The notes under the pieces are model-generated. The model had not been told where the DNA came from. It did no database searches and was given only the letters and a program-made list of their open reading frames with translations. 64,000 bases of DNA, taken from assembly GCA_000708525.1 (NCBI GenBank), contig JMRP01000002.1, forward strand, positions 62,001 through 126,000. Reading direction: 5' to 3'. Position 1 is the first letter of the stretch. Every line of letters begins with the position of its first letter. Shown here in pieces: positions 56,263 through 62,822 of the stretch. Origin of the DNA: Cyanobium sp. CACIAM 14. GTDB lineage: Bacteria; Cyanobacteriota; Cyanobacteriia; PCC-6307; Cyanobiaceae. Made by a program: the position numbers and the translations under genes.

Positions 56263-56766
56263 ATGGAACGGCGCCACTTCCTTTCCAGCCTCCTGGCCAG
56301 GGTGGGAGGCCCCATGGCGGCTCTGCTGCCGTTCACGGAGGGCTCTCCGGCCCTGGCGGCCTCGAAGGCCGGTGACCCCGCCTGGCAGCTGAGCCCGGCC
56401 GACTGGCGCAAGCGCCTCAGTCCCGAGGCCTACGCCGTGCTGCGGGAGGAAGCCACGGAGCGGCCCAACAGCAGCCCCCTCAACCGGGAGAAGCGCAGCG
56501 GAACCTACGTGTGCGCCGGTTGTCGCCTGCCCCTGTTCAGCTCGAGGACCAAGTTCGATTCCGGCACCGGCTGGCCCAGCTTCTGGGACCCCCTGCCGGA
56601 GGCGGTGGCCACCAAGACCGATTTCAGGCTGATCCTCCCCCGCACCGAATACCACTGCCGTCGCTGCGGCGGCCACCAGGGCCATGTGTTCGACGACGGC
56701 CCCCGGCCCACCGGCAAGCGCTACTGCAACAACGGCGTGGCCCTGGCCTTCGTGCCGGTGGGCTGA
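56263..56766 (+). CDS. msrB: Peptide-methionine (R)-S-oxide reductase with export-type N-terminus
   Basis: A 167-residue protein. N-terminus MERRHFLSSLLARVGGPMAALLPFTEGSPALAA has a twin-Arg and hydrophobic stretch, suggestive of Tat or Sec export. Catalytic domain: LSPEAYAVLREEATERPNSSPLN, the zinc Cys pairs GTYVCAGCRLPLF and YHCRRCGGHQGHVF, the substrate block FDSGTGWPSFWDP, and the catalytic GKRYCNNGVALAF. With msrA (20872) also carrying a signal peptide, both sulfoxide epimers could be repaired outside the cytosol. Confidence 0.9.
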   Translation: MERRHFLSSLLARVGGPMAALLPFTEGSPALAASKAGDPAWQLSPADWRKRLSPEAYAVLREEATERPNSSPLNREKRSGTYVCAGCRLPLFSSRTKFDSGTGWPSFWDPLPEAVATKTDFRLILPRTEYHCRRCGGHQGHVFDDGPRPTGKRYCNNGVALAFVPVG

Positions 56767-56783
56767 GGTCCGGGCCGCATCGG

Positions 56784-56984
56784 ATGGATCCCCTGCCGGC
56801 TCTGTTGATCGCCCTGGGGATTCCCCTGCTGCTGGTGGTGGTCTCCACCCTGCTGCTCGAGCGGCAGCGCGAACGCCTGCCGGGTGTGCTGGCCCGCCAC
56901 TCCCGCCGCGACGCCCTGCTCTGGAACACCGGGGTGGGGCTCCTGATCGGCCTGGGTCTGCTGCGGTTCCTGCTGGGCCGCTGA
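56784..56984 (+). CDS. Small two-helix membrane protein
   Basis: A 66-residue protein from ATG 56784: MDPLPALLIALGIPLLLVVVSTLLLERQRERLPGVLARHSRRDALLWNTGVGLLIGLGLLRFLLGR. Two TM helices joined by a basic, Arg-rich cytosolic loop. No motif. It is the last gene with core-like composition before the accessory island on the right. Confidence 0.6.
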   Translation: MDPLPALLIALGIPLLLVVVSTLLLERQRERLPGVLARHSRRDALLWNTGVGLLIGLGLLRFLLGR

Positions 56985-57055
56985 GCCGGACGCCTGCGGC
57001 GGCCCTGTCCGGGCGGGTGGGTCCCCATCGCCTTTGGCGGCTTTCCCTGAGATTC

Positions 57056-57153
57056 GGCGAACGTCTGACGTCACCGGCCTGTGCGGGTTTCGCGCTGGTC
57101 CGCTGGACTGGTGCGTTGGGCCTTCATGGCTCATTGCGATGACGAAGTTCGAT
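57056..57153 (-). repeat. Candidate terminal attC-like site
   Basis: On the minus strand the site begins with ATCGAAC (57153-57147), only 6 bp after the NTF2-like stop, and ends with GTTCGCC (57062-57056). The outer arms pair imperfectly (CGTCA against TGACG) and enclose a GC-rich middle. It coincides with the change from accessory to core composition, so it may be the last attC of the array. Weaker than the 57544-57629 site. Confidence 0.4.
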
Positions 57154-57159
57154 TACCAG

Positions 57160-57531
57160 CTAGACGGCATAGTGAGCAAAGGCCCGAATGACCCGATTGT
57201 CTGAACCGAAGTGAAATACTTCCGCGACAAGCCGGCCCCGAGTTCCTTTGTAGTAGAGGGTAATGGAGCTGACGCCAACAAGAACTGAGAGAAGTTCAAA
57301 TTGGAGGTCTGGGATGAGCCCTAGTGCCTTTGTCCAATATGCGCCAATGGCCTCCTTCCCTCGGAGCGTACCAGATGGCTCGCCGGCGACTTGAACAATC
57401 ACAGGCGACGACATTTCGAAATCGTCAGCGTAGTGCGACAGGATTCGTTCCAAGTCGTGAGCATTCCAAGAGGCAATCCAATCCGCGGCGAAATGCTCAG
57501 CAAAGACTTTGTCCATCTTCAAGAGTTCCAT
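57160..57531 (-). CDS. NTF2/SnoaL-like protein
   Basis: A 123-residue cone-fold protein: VFAEHFAADWIASWNAHDLERILSHYADDFEMSSPVIV, GTLRGKEAIGAYWTKALGLIPDLQFELLSVLVG, YYKGTRGRLVAEVFHFGSDNRVIRAFAHYAV. This is the SnoaL-like/NTF2 family, often small-ligand binding or isomerase-like. The substrate is unknown. AT-richer codon use than the core. The ATG lies about 13 bp after the R-box of the attC-like site at 57544-57629, the usual position of a cassette gene start. Confidence 0.78.
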   Translation of the reverse strand: MELLKMDKVFAEHFAADWIASWNAHDLERILSHYADDFEMSSPVIVQVAGEPSGTLRGKEAIGAYWTKALGLIPDLQFELLSVLVGVSSITLYYKGTRGRLVAEVFHFGSDNRVIRAFAHYAV

Positions 57532-57543
57532 TGGTGATGGCTT

Positions 57544-57629
57544 ATCGAACGCTCAAGATCAGCAGCGGGAAGTGATTTCTGCTTTCCCATTTACCTTTCG
57601 CCCCCGGCTGCAGTATCTTGTTGTTATAC
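57544..57629 (-). repeat. attC-like recombination site between two cassettes
   Basis: On the minus strand: GTATAAC (57629-57623), arm CAAGATACTGCAGCCGGG, a variable middle of about 25 bp, arm CCCGCTGCTGATCTTG, then GTTCGAT (57550-57544). The two arms pair over about 16 positions with unpaired extra bases on one side, the hallmark of attC. The DUF2442 stop codon TAA lies inside the first box, and the NTF2-like ATG follows the last box by about 13 bp, exactly the cassette junction layout. The boxes deviate from the textbook GTTRRRY by a C at position 4. Confidence 0.7.
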
Positions 57630-57872
57630 GGGCTGCTGTTGCAAAACTAGACTTTTCAGAAACTCTGGCGCCAAGTCAGCACCATTTGGCCAGCAAACTG
57701 TTCGAAGCTCAGGATCTAAGTAGGCCTCACTGAACTTTTCGGGATCAAGAAGCTCTTCAAAGATTGGGCCATTTAGCTCGGCGGCAACGTCGGCTACTCC
57801 GTGAGTCCCATCGTCGAATTGAAGCAACAGGCGGTGTCCTGTAAGGACTTCAGCAGATGTGACGTGAAGCAT
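57624..57872 (-). CDS. DUF2442 family protein
   Basis: An 82-residue protein: MLHVTSAEVLTGHRLLLQFDDGTHGVADVAAEL, GPIFEELLDPEKFSEAYLDPELRTVCWPNGADLAPEFLKS. This is the DUF2442 pattern (hydrophobic strand, DG turn, VxWPNGxDxxPE). It is encoded 19 bp after the DUF4160 gene on the same strand. DUF4160/DUF2442 pairs recur on bacterial chromosomes and plasmids and have been suggested to be toxin-antitoxin-like; the pairing is seen here, the activity is inference. Stop codon is embedded in the attC-like site. Confidence 0.85.
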   Translation of the reverse strand: MLHVTSAEVLTGHRLLLQFDDGTHGVADVAAELNGPIFEELLDPEKFSEAYLDPELRTVCWPNGADLAPEFLKSLVLQQQPV

Positions 57873-57891
57873 GGTGTACCCAAAAGCAGGT

Positions 57892-58149
57892 CTACTCTAA
57901 AGCGGGAATCGGTGAGAGGGGCTCATGGCGGCGCGCTTGCTCCCAATCAAGTATCAACTCATCACGATGCTGCTGGTACCATTCCAATACGTGAGATGGA
58001 GCTCGTCTTGGAAACTGACCATTCACAGCGCCATCCATTATGTTGACTGTGATCTCATAATCGCCATAGATTGCATGGAAAGGTGGTGGATCCTGATCTC
58101 GATAGAGGATGGCTATCGTTATCCCAAGGAAGCGGCTAAAAACTGGCAT
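57892..58149 (-). CDS. DUF4160 family protein
   Basis: An 85-residue protein: MPVFSRFLGITIAILYRDQDPPPFHAIYGDYEITVNIMDGAVNGQFPRRAPSHVLEWYQQHRDELILDWEQAR. The start (PxxxRFxGIxIxMxxxDHxPPHFHA type) is the DUF4160 signature. It is first of the DUF4160-DUF2442 pair, with the attC-like fold-back 58234-58318 upstream of its start by about 85 bp. Cassette-type cargo. Confidence 0.85.
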   Translation of the reverse strand: MPVFSRFLGITIAILYRDQDPPPFHAIYGDYEITVNIMDGAVNGQFPRRAPSHVLEWYQQHRDELILDWEQARRHEPLSPIPALE

Positions 58150-58233
58150 CTCAAAACTATAGCGTCAAACTGGTAAGTTGCCAAAGGTTGCGAGGCAGCG
58201 ATCTCGTGTTCAGTCGGTTGCCCTAGGCTCCAT

Positions 58234-58318
58234 ACGCTGCCCCTGAGTGGCAGGCAAAGAGCGTGTGGTGGCGTAGCTCAGAATTGTTTGGGGGCTGTCC
58301 ACTCAAGAGGCTTGTTCG
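58234..58318 (-). repeat. attC-like fold-back, copy A (shares sequence with 61555-61642)
   Basis: The first 23 bases (58234-58256) are identical to 61555-61577, and the distal blocks TGTCCACTCAAG and GCTTGTTCG also recur. Within the copy, CTGAGTGG near one end pairs with CCACTCA near the other, leaving one extra base unpaired (TGGACAG against TGGCAG). Minus-strand left box CCGAAC, right box degenerate (GCGTATGG instead of GCGTT). Same orientation as copy B. Confidence 0.62.
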
Positions 58319-59002
58319 GAGGTCACGCTTCTAGACAGCCAGCAATTGCAGACATTCACACCTGAACCAGAGCTCAAGACACCTCCGCTTCACTTTTAAC
58401 GCTGGCGGATTACTACAGTCCAATTTTACCTGAGATGCAATCTGTAAAGGAATCAATGTCAAGGATTCAGCAGGGTAGATGCCCGACCCGTGCCGTCCCG
58501 CTCCCTTAACAACTAGCCTACTTTATAGTGCCCAGAATGATGGCGCTGCGTCTGATCACCCAGGGTTGGTCGATCCAACCTCAGCGAACCCTGCAGCGAG
58601 CAGTCATCACCTAGGCATCTAGCCCAGAGCCGTGCCATGGCGAGTGCAATCTGACACGGTCCGCTGTACCCCGCCAACTCCGAATGATGCATTGGTGTGG
58701 GGCGAATCCCCTGAACTGTCCCCCTCTGGATCAGCAGTGAAAGGTTGCGTTGCACGGTGGCGGAGTGCGCAGAGCACCAGAGAAGGAGCTCAAGCGCGTT
58801 CATGTCTTACGTTCTGTATCGCCCGTTGCGGTAGCGAAGGGTGCTTGACATCATGAGCGTGGCAGTGCTGCGGGTTGGTTGATTGGGAGGCCTGGCTGTC
58901 CCGCCCCGCGGATCTTCGCGGGAGTCGTCACAGTCGAGTCCGCTCGCGCCGATCCTTCGTAAACTTTAAGCCGCTACTCTTCTTGCTTGGGAGTGTATTT
59001 CG
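58319..59002. other. Mostly noncoding stretch before the peroxidase gene
   Basis: About 680 bp upstream of the peroxidase. It has a mixed composition, several stop codons in every frame, and only one moderate minus-strand frame (58513-58803, listed separately). The plus-strand peroxidase promoter should lie near 58900-58990. A GGGAG sequence sits 15-20 bases ahead of the peroxidase ATG. No RNA gene is recognised. Confidence 0.4.
58513..58803 (-). CDS. Doubtful ORF, possible decayed cassette gene
   Basis: A 96-residue frame (MNALELLLWCSAHSATVQRNLSLLIQRGTVQGIRPTPMHH) with no recognisable family, odd composition and a His/Gln-rich end. It is on the array strand and lies between attC-like copy A and the peroxidase, so could be a cassette remnant. 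Equally likely a chance ORF. Confidence 0.2.
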   Translation of the reverse strand: MNALELLLWCSAHSATVQRNLSLLIQRGTVQGIRPTPMHHSELAGYSGPCQIALAMARLWARCLGDDCSLQGSLRLDRPTLGDQTQRHHSGHYKVG

Positions 59003-60703
59003 ATGTCGACTTTCGCCCATGGTGCCGTCGGGAAGCGGGAGCAGGACTTCACCCAGCTGATGCCGTTGCGCATCATCGGCTACAGCCCCCAATTGTTGGC
59101 CAAACTGGCCAATCTAATGAAGCAGGATTTTGATCCGCTCAGCGACTTCCCAGATCCAGAGGAGAATGTGCTGGTGCCTGCTGGCTACACCTACTTCGGC
59201 CAGTTCATCGACCACGACATCACCTTCGACTCTACCTCCAGCCTCATCCCGGACAATCAGGCGGCTAAGCCCACCAACCTGCGCACCCCGCGTCTGGATC
59301 TGGACTGCCTCTATGGCGACGGCCCGGCCTCGCAGCCCTATCTGTATGAGCCCGATGGGGTGAAACTGCTGCCCACCGATCCAGGCGCCACCGATCTGGA
59401 GCGCAACCGCCATGGCCGGGCGATCATCGGCGACAAGCGCAATGACGAAAACTCGATCGTCAGCCAGGTGCAACTGGCTTTTCTCAAATATCACAACGCC
59501 GTCGTCGATGAGCTCAAGACGAGCGATCCGGCCAGCTGGAATACACCTCAAGATCTGTTCACCTCGGCCCGCAACGAGGTGCGCTGGACCTATCAGAAAC
59601 TGATCGTTGAGGATTTTCTGCCGCGCATCATCTGCAAGGACGTTTTGGCAGATCTGCGGGGTTGCAGCCCGGAGGAAAGAAAATGCCGCTATGCGCTGTA
59701 TACGGAGGACAAGCGAGGCAACCTGCCGCGCGAGTTCGTGGCCGCCGCCTATCGTTTTGGCCACTCGATGGTGCGCACCGGCTATCGGATGAATGGCGGC
59801 CTGGGCAATCGCTTTGATATTTTTCCACCGAGCAACGACTTCAAGGAGGCGGCCGGTGACAGGAGCCTGTTGGGCTTTGATCCGGTTCCCGCTTACCAGA
59901 TGATCGACAACTGGGGCCGCTTTTTCTCCGATCAGCCCCATGGCGATGGCCCTGCCAGCCCTGAGGTACGCACCCGGCCCGATAACGAGACGGACCTGGC
60001 TGCGGAGCAGCCAGGTGTGCGGCTGCAGCTGGCCTACAAGATCGATCCCACCATCGTCGATCCCCTGGCCGTGCTGCCGCGGGTTGCGGTTGCCGGCAGT
60101 GGCACCACCACGGAGGCGATCCAGCGGATCAGCCCCGAAACCCTTCCCGATGCCGCTGACCCACACCCGCCGGTAACGCCACGGCCATCGCTGGCGTTGC
60201 TCAACCTGCTGCGCGGTGACAGCTATCGGATCGCCAGTGGCCAGGTGTTTGCCGCCCACCTCAAGCATCTTGGCCATGCCTGCCAGTCCCTGCGTCGTGA
60301 TCAGTTGGCCGTTCGTCGGAGTACGCCTAACGGCTTCAAGTTCTTCCCGATCGACCGGCCCGATGAAACGGGCATGGATCAAGGTCTGGCCCCGCTGGCC
60401 GATGACACGCCCCTGTGGTTCTACGTGCTCGCCGAAGCTCAGGCGCCCGTGCTGGATGCGCTGGTGCAGAAATATGGTGATGCCGAGATTCCCGAAGACG
60501 AGTTGCTCAACGGTCTGGGCACCAGCACCCAGCTGGGTTGGGTTGGCGGCCGAATCGTCGCCGAGGTGTTCTACGGAATGCTCGATTCCGATCAGGAGTC
60601 GTATGTTAACAGCGCCCCCGCTGGTTGGCAGCCGATCCTGGCTGGCGACGGCCAAGTGATCGTCCGCAACCTGCTCAAGCTGGCCGAGCCCGGAAAGGCC
60701 TGA
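59003..60703 (+). CDS. Animal-type haem peroxidase family protein
   Basis: A 566-residue member of the peroxidase-cyclooxygenase superfamily. Distal haem side: TYFGQFIDHDITFDSTSSL with the distal His in FIDHD and the nearby Asp; catalytic Arg-type block LFTSARNEVRWTYQKLIVEDFLPRI; proximal His in EFVAAAYRFGHSMVRTGYRMN. C-terminal blocks DETGMDQGLAPLADDTPLWFYVLAEAQ and GWVGGRIVAEVFYGML are also conserved. No signal peptide. It may make hypohalous acids or oxidise organics. It has the opposite strand and better GC content than the adjacent cassettes, so possibly arrived separately. Confidence 0.88.
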   Translation: MSTFAHGAVGKREQDFTQLMPLRIIGYSPQLLAKLANLMKQDFDPLSDFPDPEENVLVPAGYTYFGQFIDHDITFDSTSSLIPDNQAAKPTNLRTPRLDLDCLYGDGPASQPYLYEPDGVKLLPTDPGATDLERNRHGRAIIGDKRNDENSIVSQVQLAFLKYHNAVVDELKTSDPASWNTPQDLFTSARNEVRWTYQKLIVEDFLPRIICKDVLADLRGCSPEERKCRYALYTEDKRGNLPREFVAAAYRFGHSMVRTGYRMNGGLGNRFDIFPPSNDFKEAAGDRSLLGFDPVPAYQMIDNWGRFFSDQPHGDGPASPEVRTRPDNETDLAAEQPGVRLQLAYKIDPTIVDPLAVLPRVAVAGSGTTTEAIQRISPETLPDAADPHPPVTPRPSLALLNLLRGDSYRIASGQVFAAHLKHLGHACQSLRRDQLAVRRSTPNGFKFFPIDRPDETGMDQGLAPLADDTPLWFYVLAEAQAPVLDALVQKYGDAEIPEDELLNGLGTSTQLGWVGGRIVAEVFYGMLDSDQESYVNSAPAGWQPILAGDGQVIVRNLLKLAEPGKA

Positions 60704-61068
60704 ACTCTGCCCTACGCCCGGCTGCAACCGGGCCCTGGCTGCCAAGTGTCAACAACGTAGGCGGGCGGCGTAATTATGTATGCGGGTAGGAGCCTCCACC
60801 TCCCTGTCATGGCAGGGGGATGGGCCGCCCCGGGTTTGCGGTCGATTGGTCCGAGAACCATATTTATAAAACTTCTACACAGCAGGCTGGCCCGTCTTGG
60901 CTATAAAAAACCGTCCACCCATGATGAGTGCCTGGAATGGGTTGCTTGTCGATCCTTCGAGCGCTGGCCATCGCCATCCCACAAAGTGGTGAAGGTGAAA
61001 CCAGTTCATCTTGGCGGCGGGTCTGGTGTATTGCATTGTTCTGAAGACAGTCAGTTATTGCTGCTGGA
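60704..61068. other. Gene-free stretch between peroxidase and hicA
   Basis: Contains a GC hairpin directly after the peroxidase (GCCCGG...CCGGGC near 60717-60734, no T-run) and the larger fold-back at 60748-60840. The rest is AT-richer. It lies downstream of both convergent genes and no further gene is visible. Confidence 0.45.
60748..60840. repeat. Large imperfect fold-back, possible further attC
   Basis: GGCGGGCGGC near 60760-60770 pairs with GCCGCCC near 60823-60830, flanked outward by AAC (60754-60756) and GTT (60834-60836). A second inner hairpin (CCTCCCTG with CAGGGGGA) lies between. The arrangement resembles attC but the end boxes are poor, and it does not share sequence with the other copies. 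Confidence 0.35.
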
Positions 61069-61257
61069 CTATTCTGGTGTGCTGTCCAGCAGAAGACGGA
61101 TGATGTGTCGAGCGAGCGGTTCCTTGATCTCTCGATGCCTGGGGACTGGCTGCGAGACACCAGTGACTGGATTTCTGTACCAATCGTGTTTACCTCCATG
61201 GCGCATGAATACGCAACCACCGTTTTCAATCGTCCTGATAAGATCGACACGCTTCAT
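61069..61257 (-). CDS. hicA: HicA-type toxin (mRNA interferase family)
   Basis: A 62-residue dsRBD-like protein: MKRVDLIRTIENGGCVFMRHGGKHDWYRNPVTGVSQPVPRHREIKEPLARHIIRLL. The pattern with the active-site-type His in GGKHDWYRN and the end KEPLARHIIRLL matches HicA. The start ATG overlaps the HicB stop (ATGA). Small mRNA-cleaving toxin by family; the order antitoxin then toxin is the less common but known arrangement. Confidence 0.85.
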   Translation of the reverse strand: MKRVDLIRTIENGGCVFMRHGGKHDWYRNPVTGVSQPVPRHREIKEPLARHIIRLLLDSTPE

Positions 61258-61445
61258 GGCATGATCAGTTCACCCACTTTGCGAGCTCCCGGGATATGTC
61301 CGCCTGAGAGCTCAAGGTAAAGATCTTTGAGATGCTCTACCAAGTCAGACAGGGAGTTGCCCTGCGTCCAGTAATCAGGATATTCCTCCAGGTATCCAAG
61401 CCATGCATTATCCTCCTGCCAGTGGACGTACTTGATTGTTTGCAT
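61254..61445 (-). CDS. hicB: HicB-type antitoxin (short)
   Basis: A 63-residue protein from ATG 61445: MQTIKYVHWQEDNAWLGYLEEYPDYWTQGNSLSDLVEHLKDLYLELSGGHIPGARKVGELIMP. The strand-helix core (xWLGYLxEYPDYxTQGxSLxDLxEHLKDLYxEL) is the HicB partial-RNase-H fold; no C-terminal DNA-binding domain is present. The frame extends upstream to 61661, but that reads through the attC-like site and is not part of the family. Confidence 0.83.
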   Translation of the reverse strand: MQTIKYVHWQEDNAWLGYLEEYPDYWTQGNSLSDLVEHLKDLYLELSGGHIPGARKVGELIMP

Positions 61446-61554
61446 TGGTTGGCCTCCGAAACAGCTTGCAAATGACTTGTCAGGCAAGTTTACTCTGCCC
61501 GTCCCAGCTTCGCCCACTAATGGATTAAGGAACTGAACGCCCCTGTGCTGCAGA

Positions 61555-61642
61555 ACGCTGCCCCTGAGTGGCAGGCAGGGAGCATGGGGTGGCGAAGCAT
61601 AGAGTTTATGGTGGCTTGTCCACTCAAGGTGGGGCTTGTTCG
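61555..61642 (-). repeat. attC-like fold-back, copy B
   Basis: On the minus strand: GTCGAAC box, arm with TTGAGTGGACAAG, a middle containing CATA-AACTC-TATG, arm CTGCCACTCAGGGG, then GCGTTCTGC. It begins about 20 bp after the HNH stop and ends about 110 bp before hicB. It shares its first 23 plus-strand bases and two distal blocks with copy A (58234-58318), 3.3 kb away, in the same orientation. Confidence 0.65.
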
Positions 61643-61663
61643 ACGATGAAGGCTGAGCCAAGC

Positions 61664-62592
61664 TCAGATATTCGATTCAGGTCCCTCCGATGCCTCTTGG
61701 GGCCTATTGCGGGCCAAGGGGCATGACGAATGTTTAGGCACGCCCTCTCTTTCCAACAATACATTGTCCTCAATATCAAGAAAGTCAATCAGTGATTCAA
61801 CCGCTAGCCAGCAATTGGAGTGCACTCTATATGTGAGCATTGGAACTTTTCCATTCTTAGCCATGTCGTATATCTTCCATTCAATCGCCCACTCGGCCAA
61901 GCAGCTTTCTATAGCGTCCTCGTCTTTCCAGCTTTCTTCCTTTAAAGGTGCAGGCGGCTTTGGCAAAACTGTGTACAAGCTTCTCGCCCATTCAATTACT
62001 CTTATCTGCTTTTGCATTGCCTTCATATTGTCTTTTCTTGCTTCGTCGACCGACATCCTTCCCTCAATAGCCAGATTGACATAAGGGGCAAGCTTTACGA
62101 TTCCATACTCCTGCTCTCTCGCTCGAAGAGTGAACTCATAGAGCATATCTCTGTCTTCTAGATAAATGGCTTCCTTGAGTTGGTCGAGCGCGTCCTTGTG
62201 TTTTTCACGGTGGTCAGTCGTTGATCCAAAAGCACCTAAATGGTAATCTCGCTCCAGAAGTGTCGCCATAAATTCGGGATACCGGCCTCCTCGCCGTTGA
62301 TATTGCAAAAACTCTTTGGCGCTGTCGGGAGCATGCTTATGGCAAGGCCCGCAGAGCAAAATCGCATTTTCTACAGTGTCATCTCCTCCCATCGACAGAG
62401 GATGAATGTGGTGGACTTCGCCATCCCCACGGTAAGTGTTAAAAGCTTGGCAAAGCCACCATCTCTTCGGCGGACAACCCTAGGAATCCGGCTATCTCGC
62501 TTGCGCCGTCTTTCCTCGGCAAATGATCTATCTAGCGGTCTTAGTAAATAATCAAATTCCGAGAAGTTGTCTGGCATGGTCGCGATGATCAT
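61664..62592 (-). pseudogene. HNH endonuclease, interrupted by a one-base frameshift
   Basis: The first frame (ATG 62592) reads MIIATMPDNFSEFDYLLRPLDRSFAEERRRKRDSRIPRVVRRRDGGF, then is broken near 62452-62454. The next frame continues CQAFNTYRGDGEVHHIHPLSMGGDDTVENAILLCGPCHKHAPDSAKEF, a perfect HNH/beta-beta-alpha-metal motif with paired Cys, then a long helical tail (to 61664). One missing T in a TTT restores the frame. This is either a decayed gene or an indel error. It is first after the attI-like site, and likely acts on DNA; the substrate is unknown. Confidence 0.75.
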
Positions 62593-62656
62593 CAAGCATT
62601 AAACAACTCTAGCTTCATTGGTTACCCGCCAGCCGACACTGCAGTGACGACAATGC

Positions 62657-62727
62657 GTCGAACGCTAAATGGGCGGATCCAGCGAAGCGCCCGCCTGAGC
62701 CACTCTTGCCAGCGCCAGCGTGGCAAG
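62657..62727 (-). repeat. attI-like candidate at the array edge
   Basis: On the minus strand the box GTTCGAC (62663-62657) is preceded by a GC hairpin (GGGCG at 62671-62675 with CGCCC at 62688-62692) and another perfect hairpin CTTGCCA/TGGCAAG (62705-62711 with 62721-62727). It lies between the intI 3' end and the first cassette gene, the place where attI must be if the integrase is reverse-oriented. No second core is visible, as expected for attI. Confidence 0.42.
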
Positions 62728-62822
62728 GTCTGAGTACCACATCCTCAAAAACCAGGGCTTCGCAGGGGCCCGGCGGCAGCCTCCGGAAGCCGTGGCTTCT
62801 TATGCGGACCCGTGAACCACTG

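Noticed and set aside
60864-61250. A 128-codon minus-strand frame overlapping hicA
   Set aside because: hicA in the other frame has a clear family match, and this frame reads as random sequence.
58234-61642. Interpreting the two 85-88 bp repeats as ends of a composite transposon
   Set aside because: No transposase gene lies between them, they are in direct orientation, and no target duplication is visible. The attC reading explains position, folding and neighbours better.
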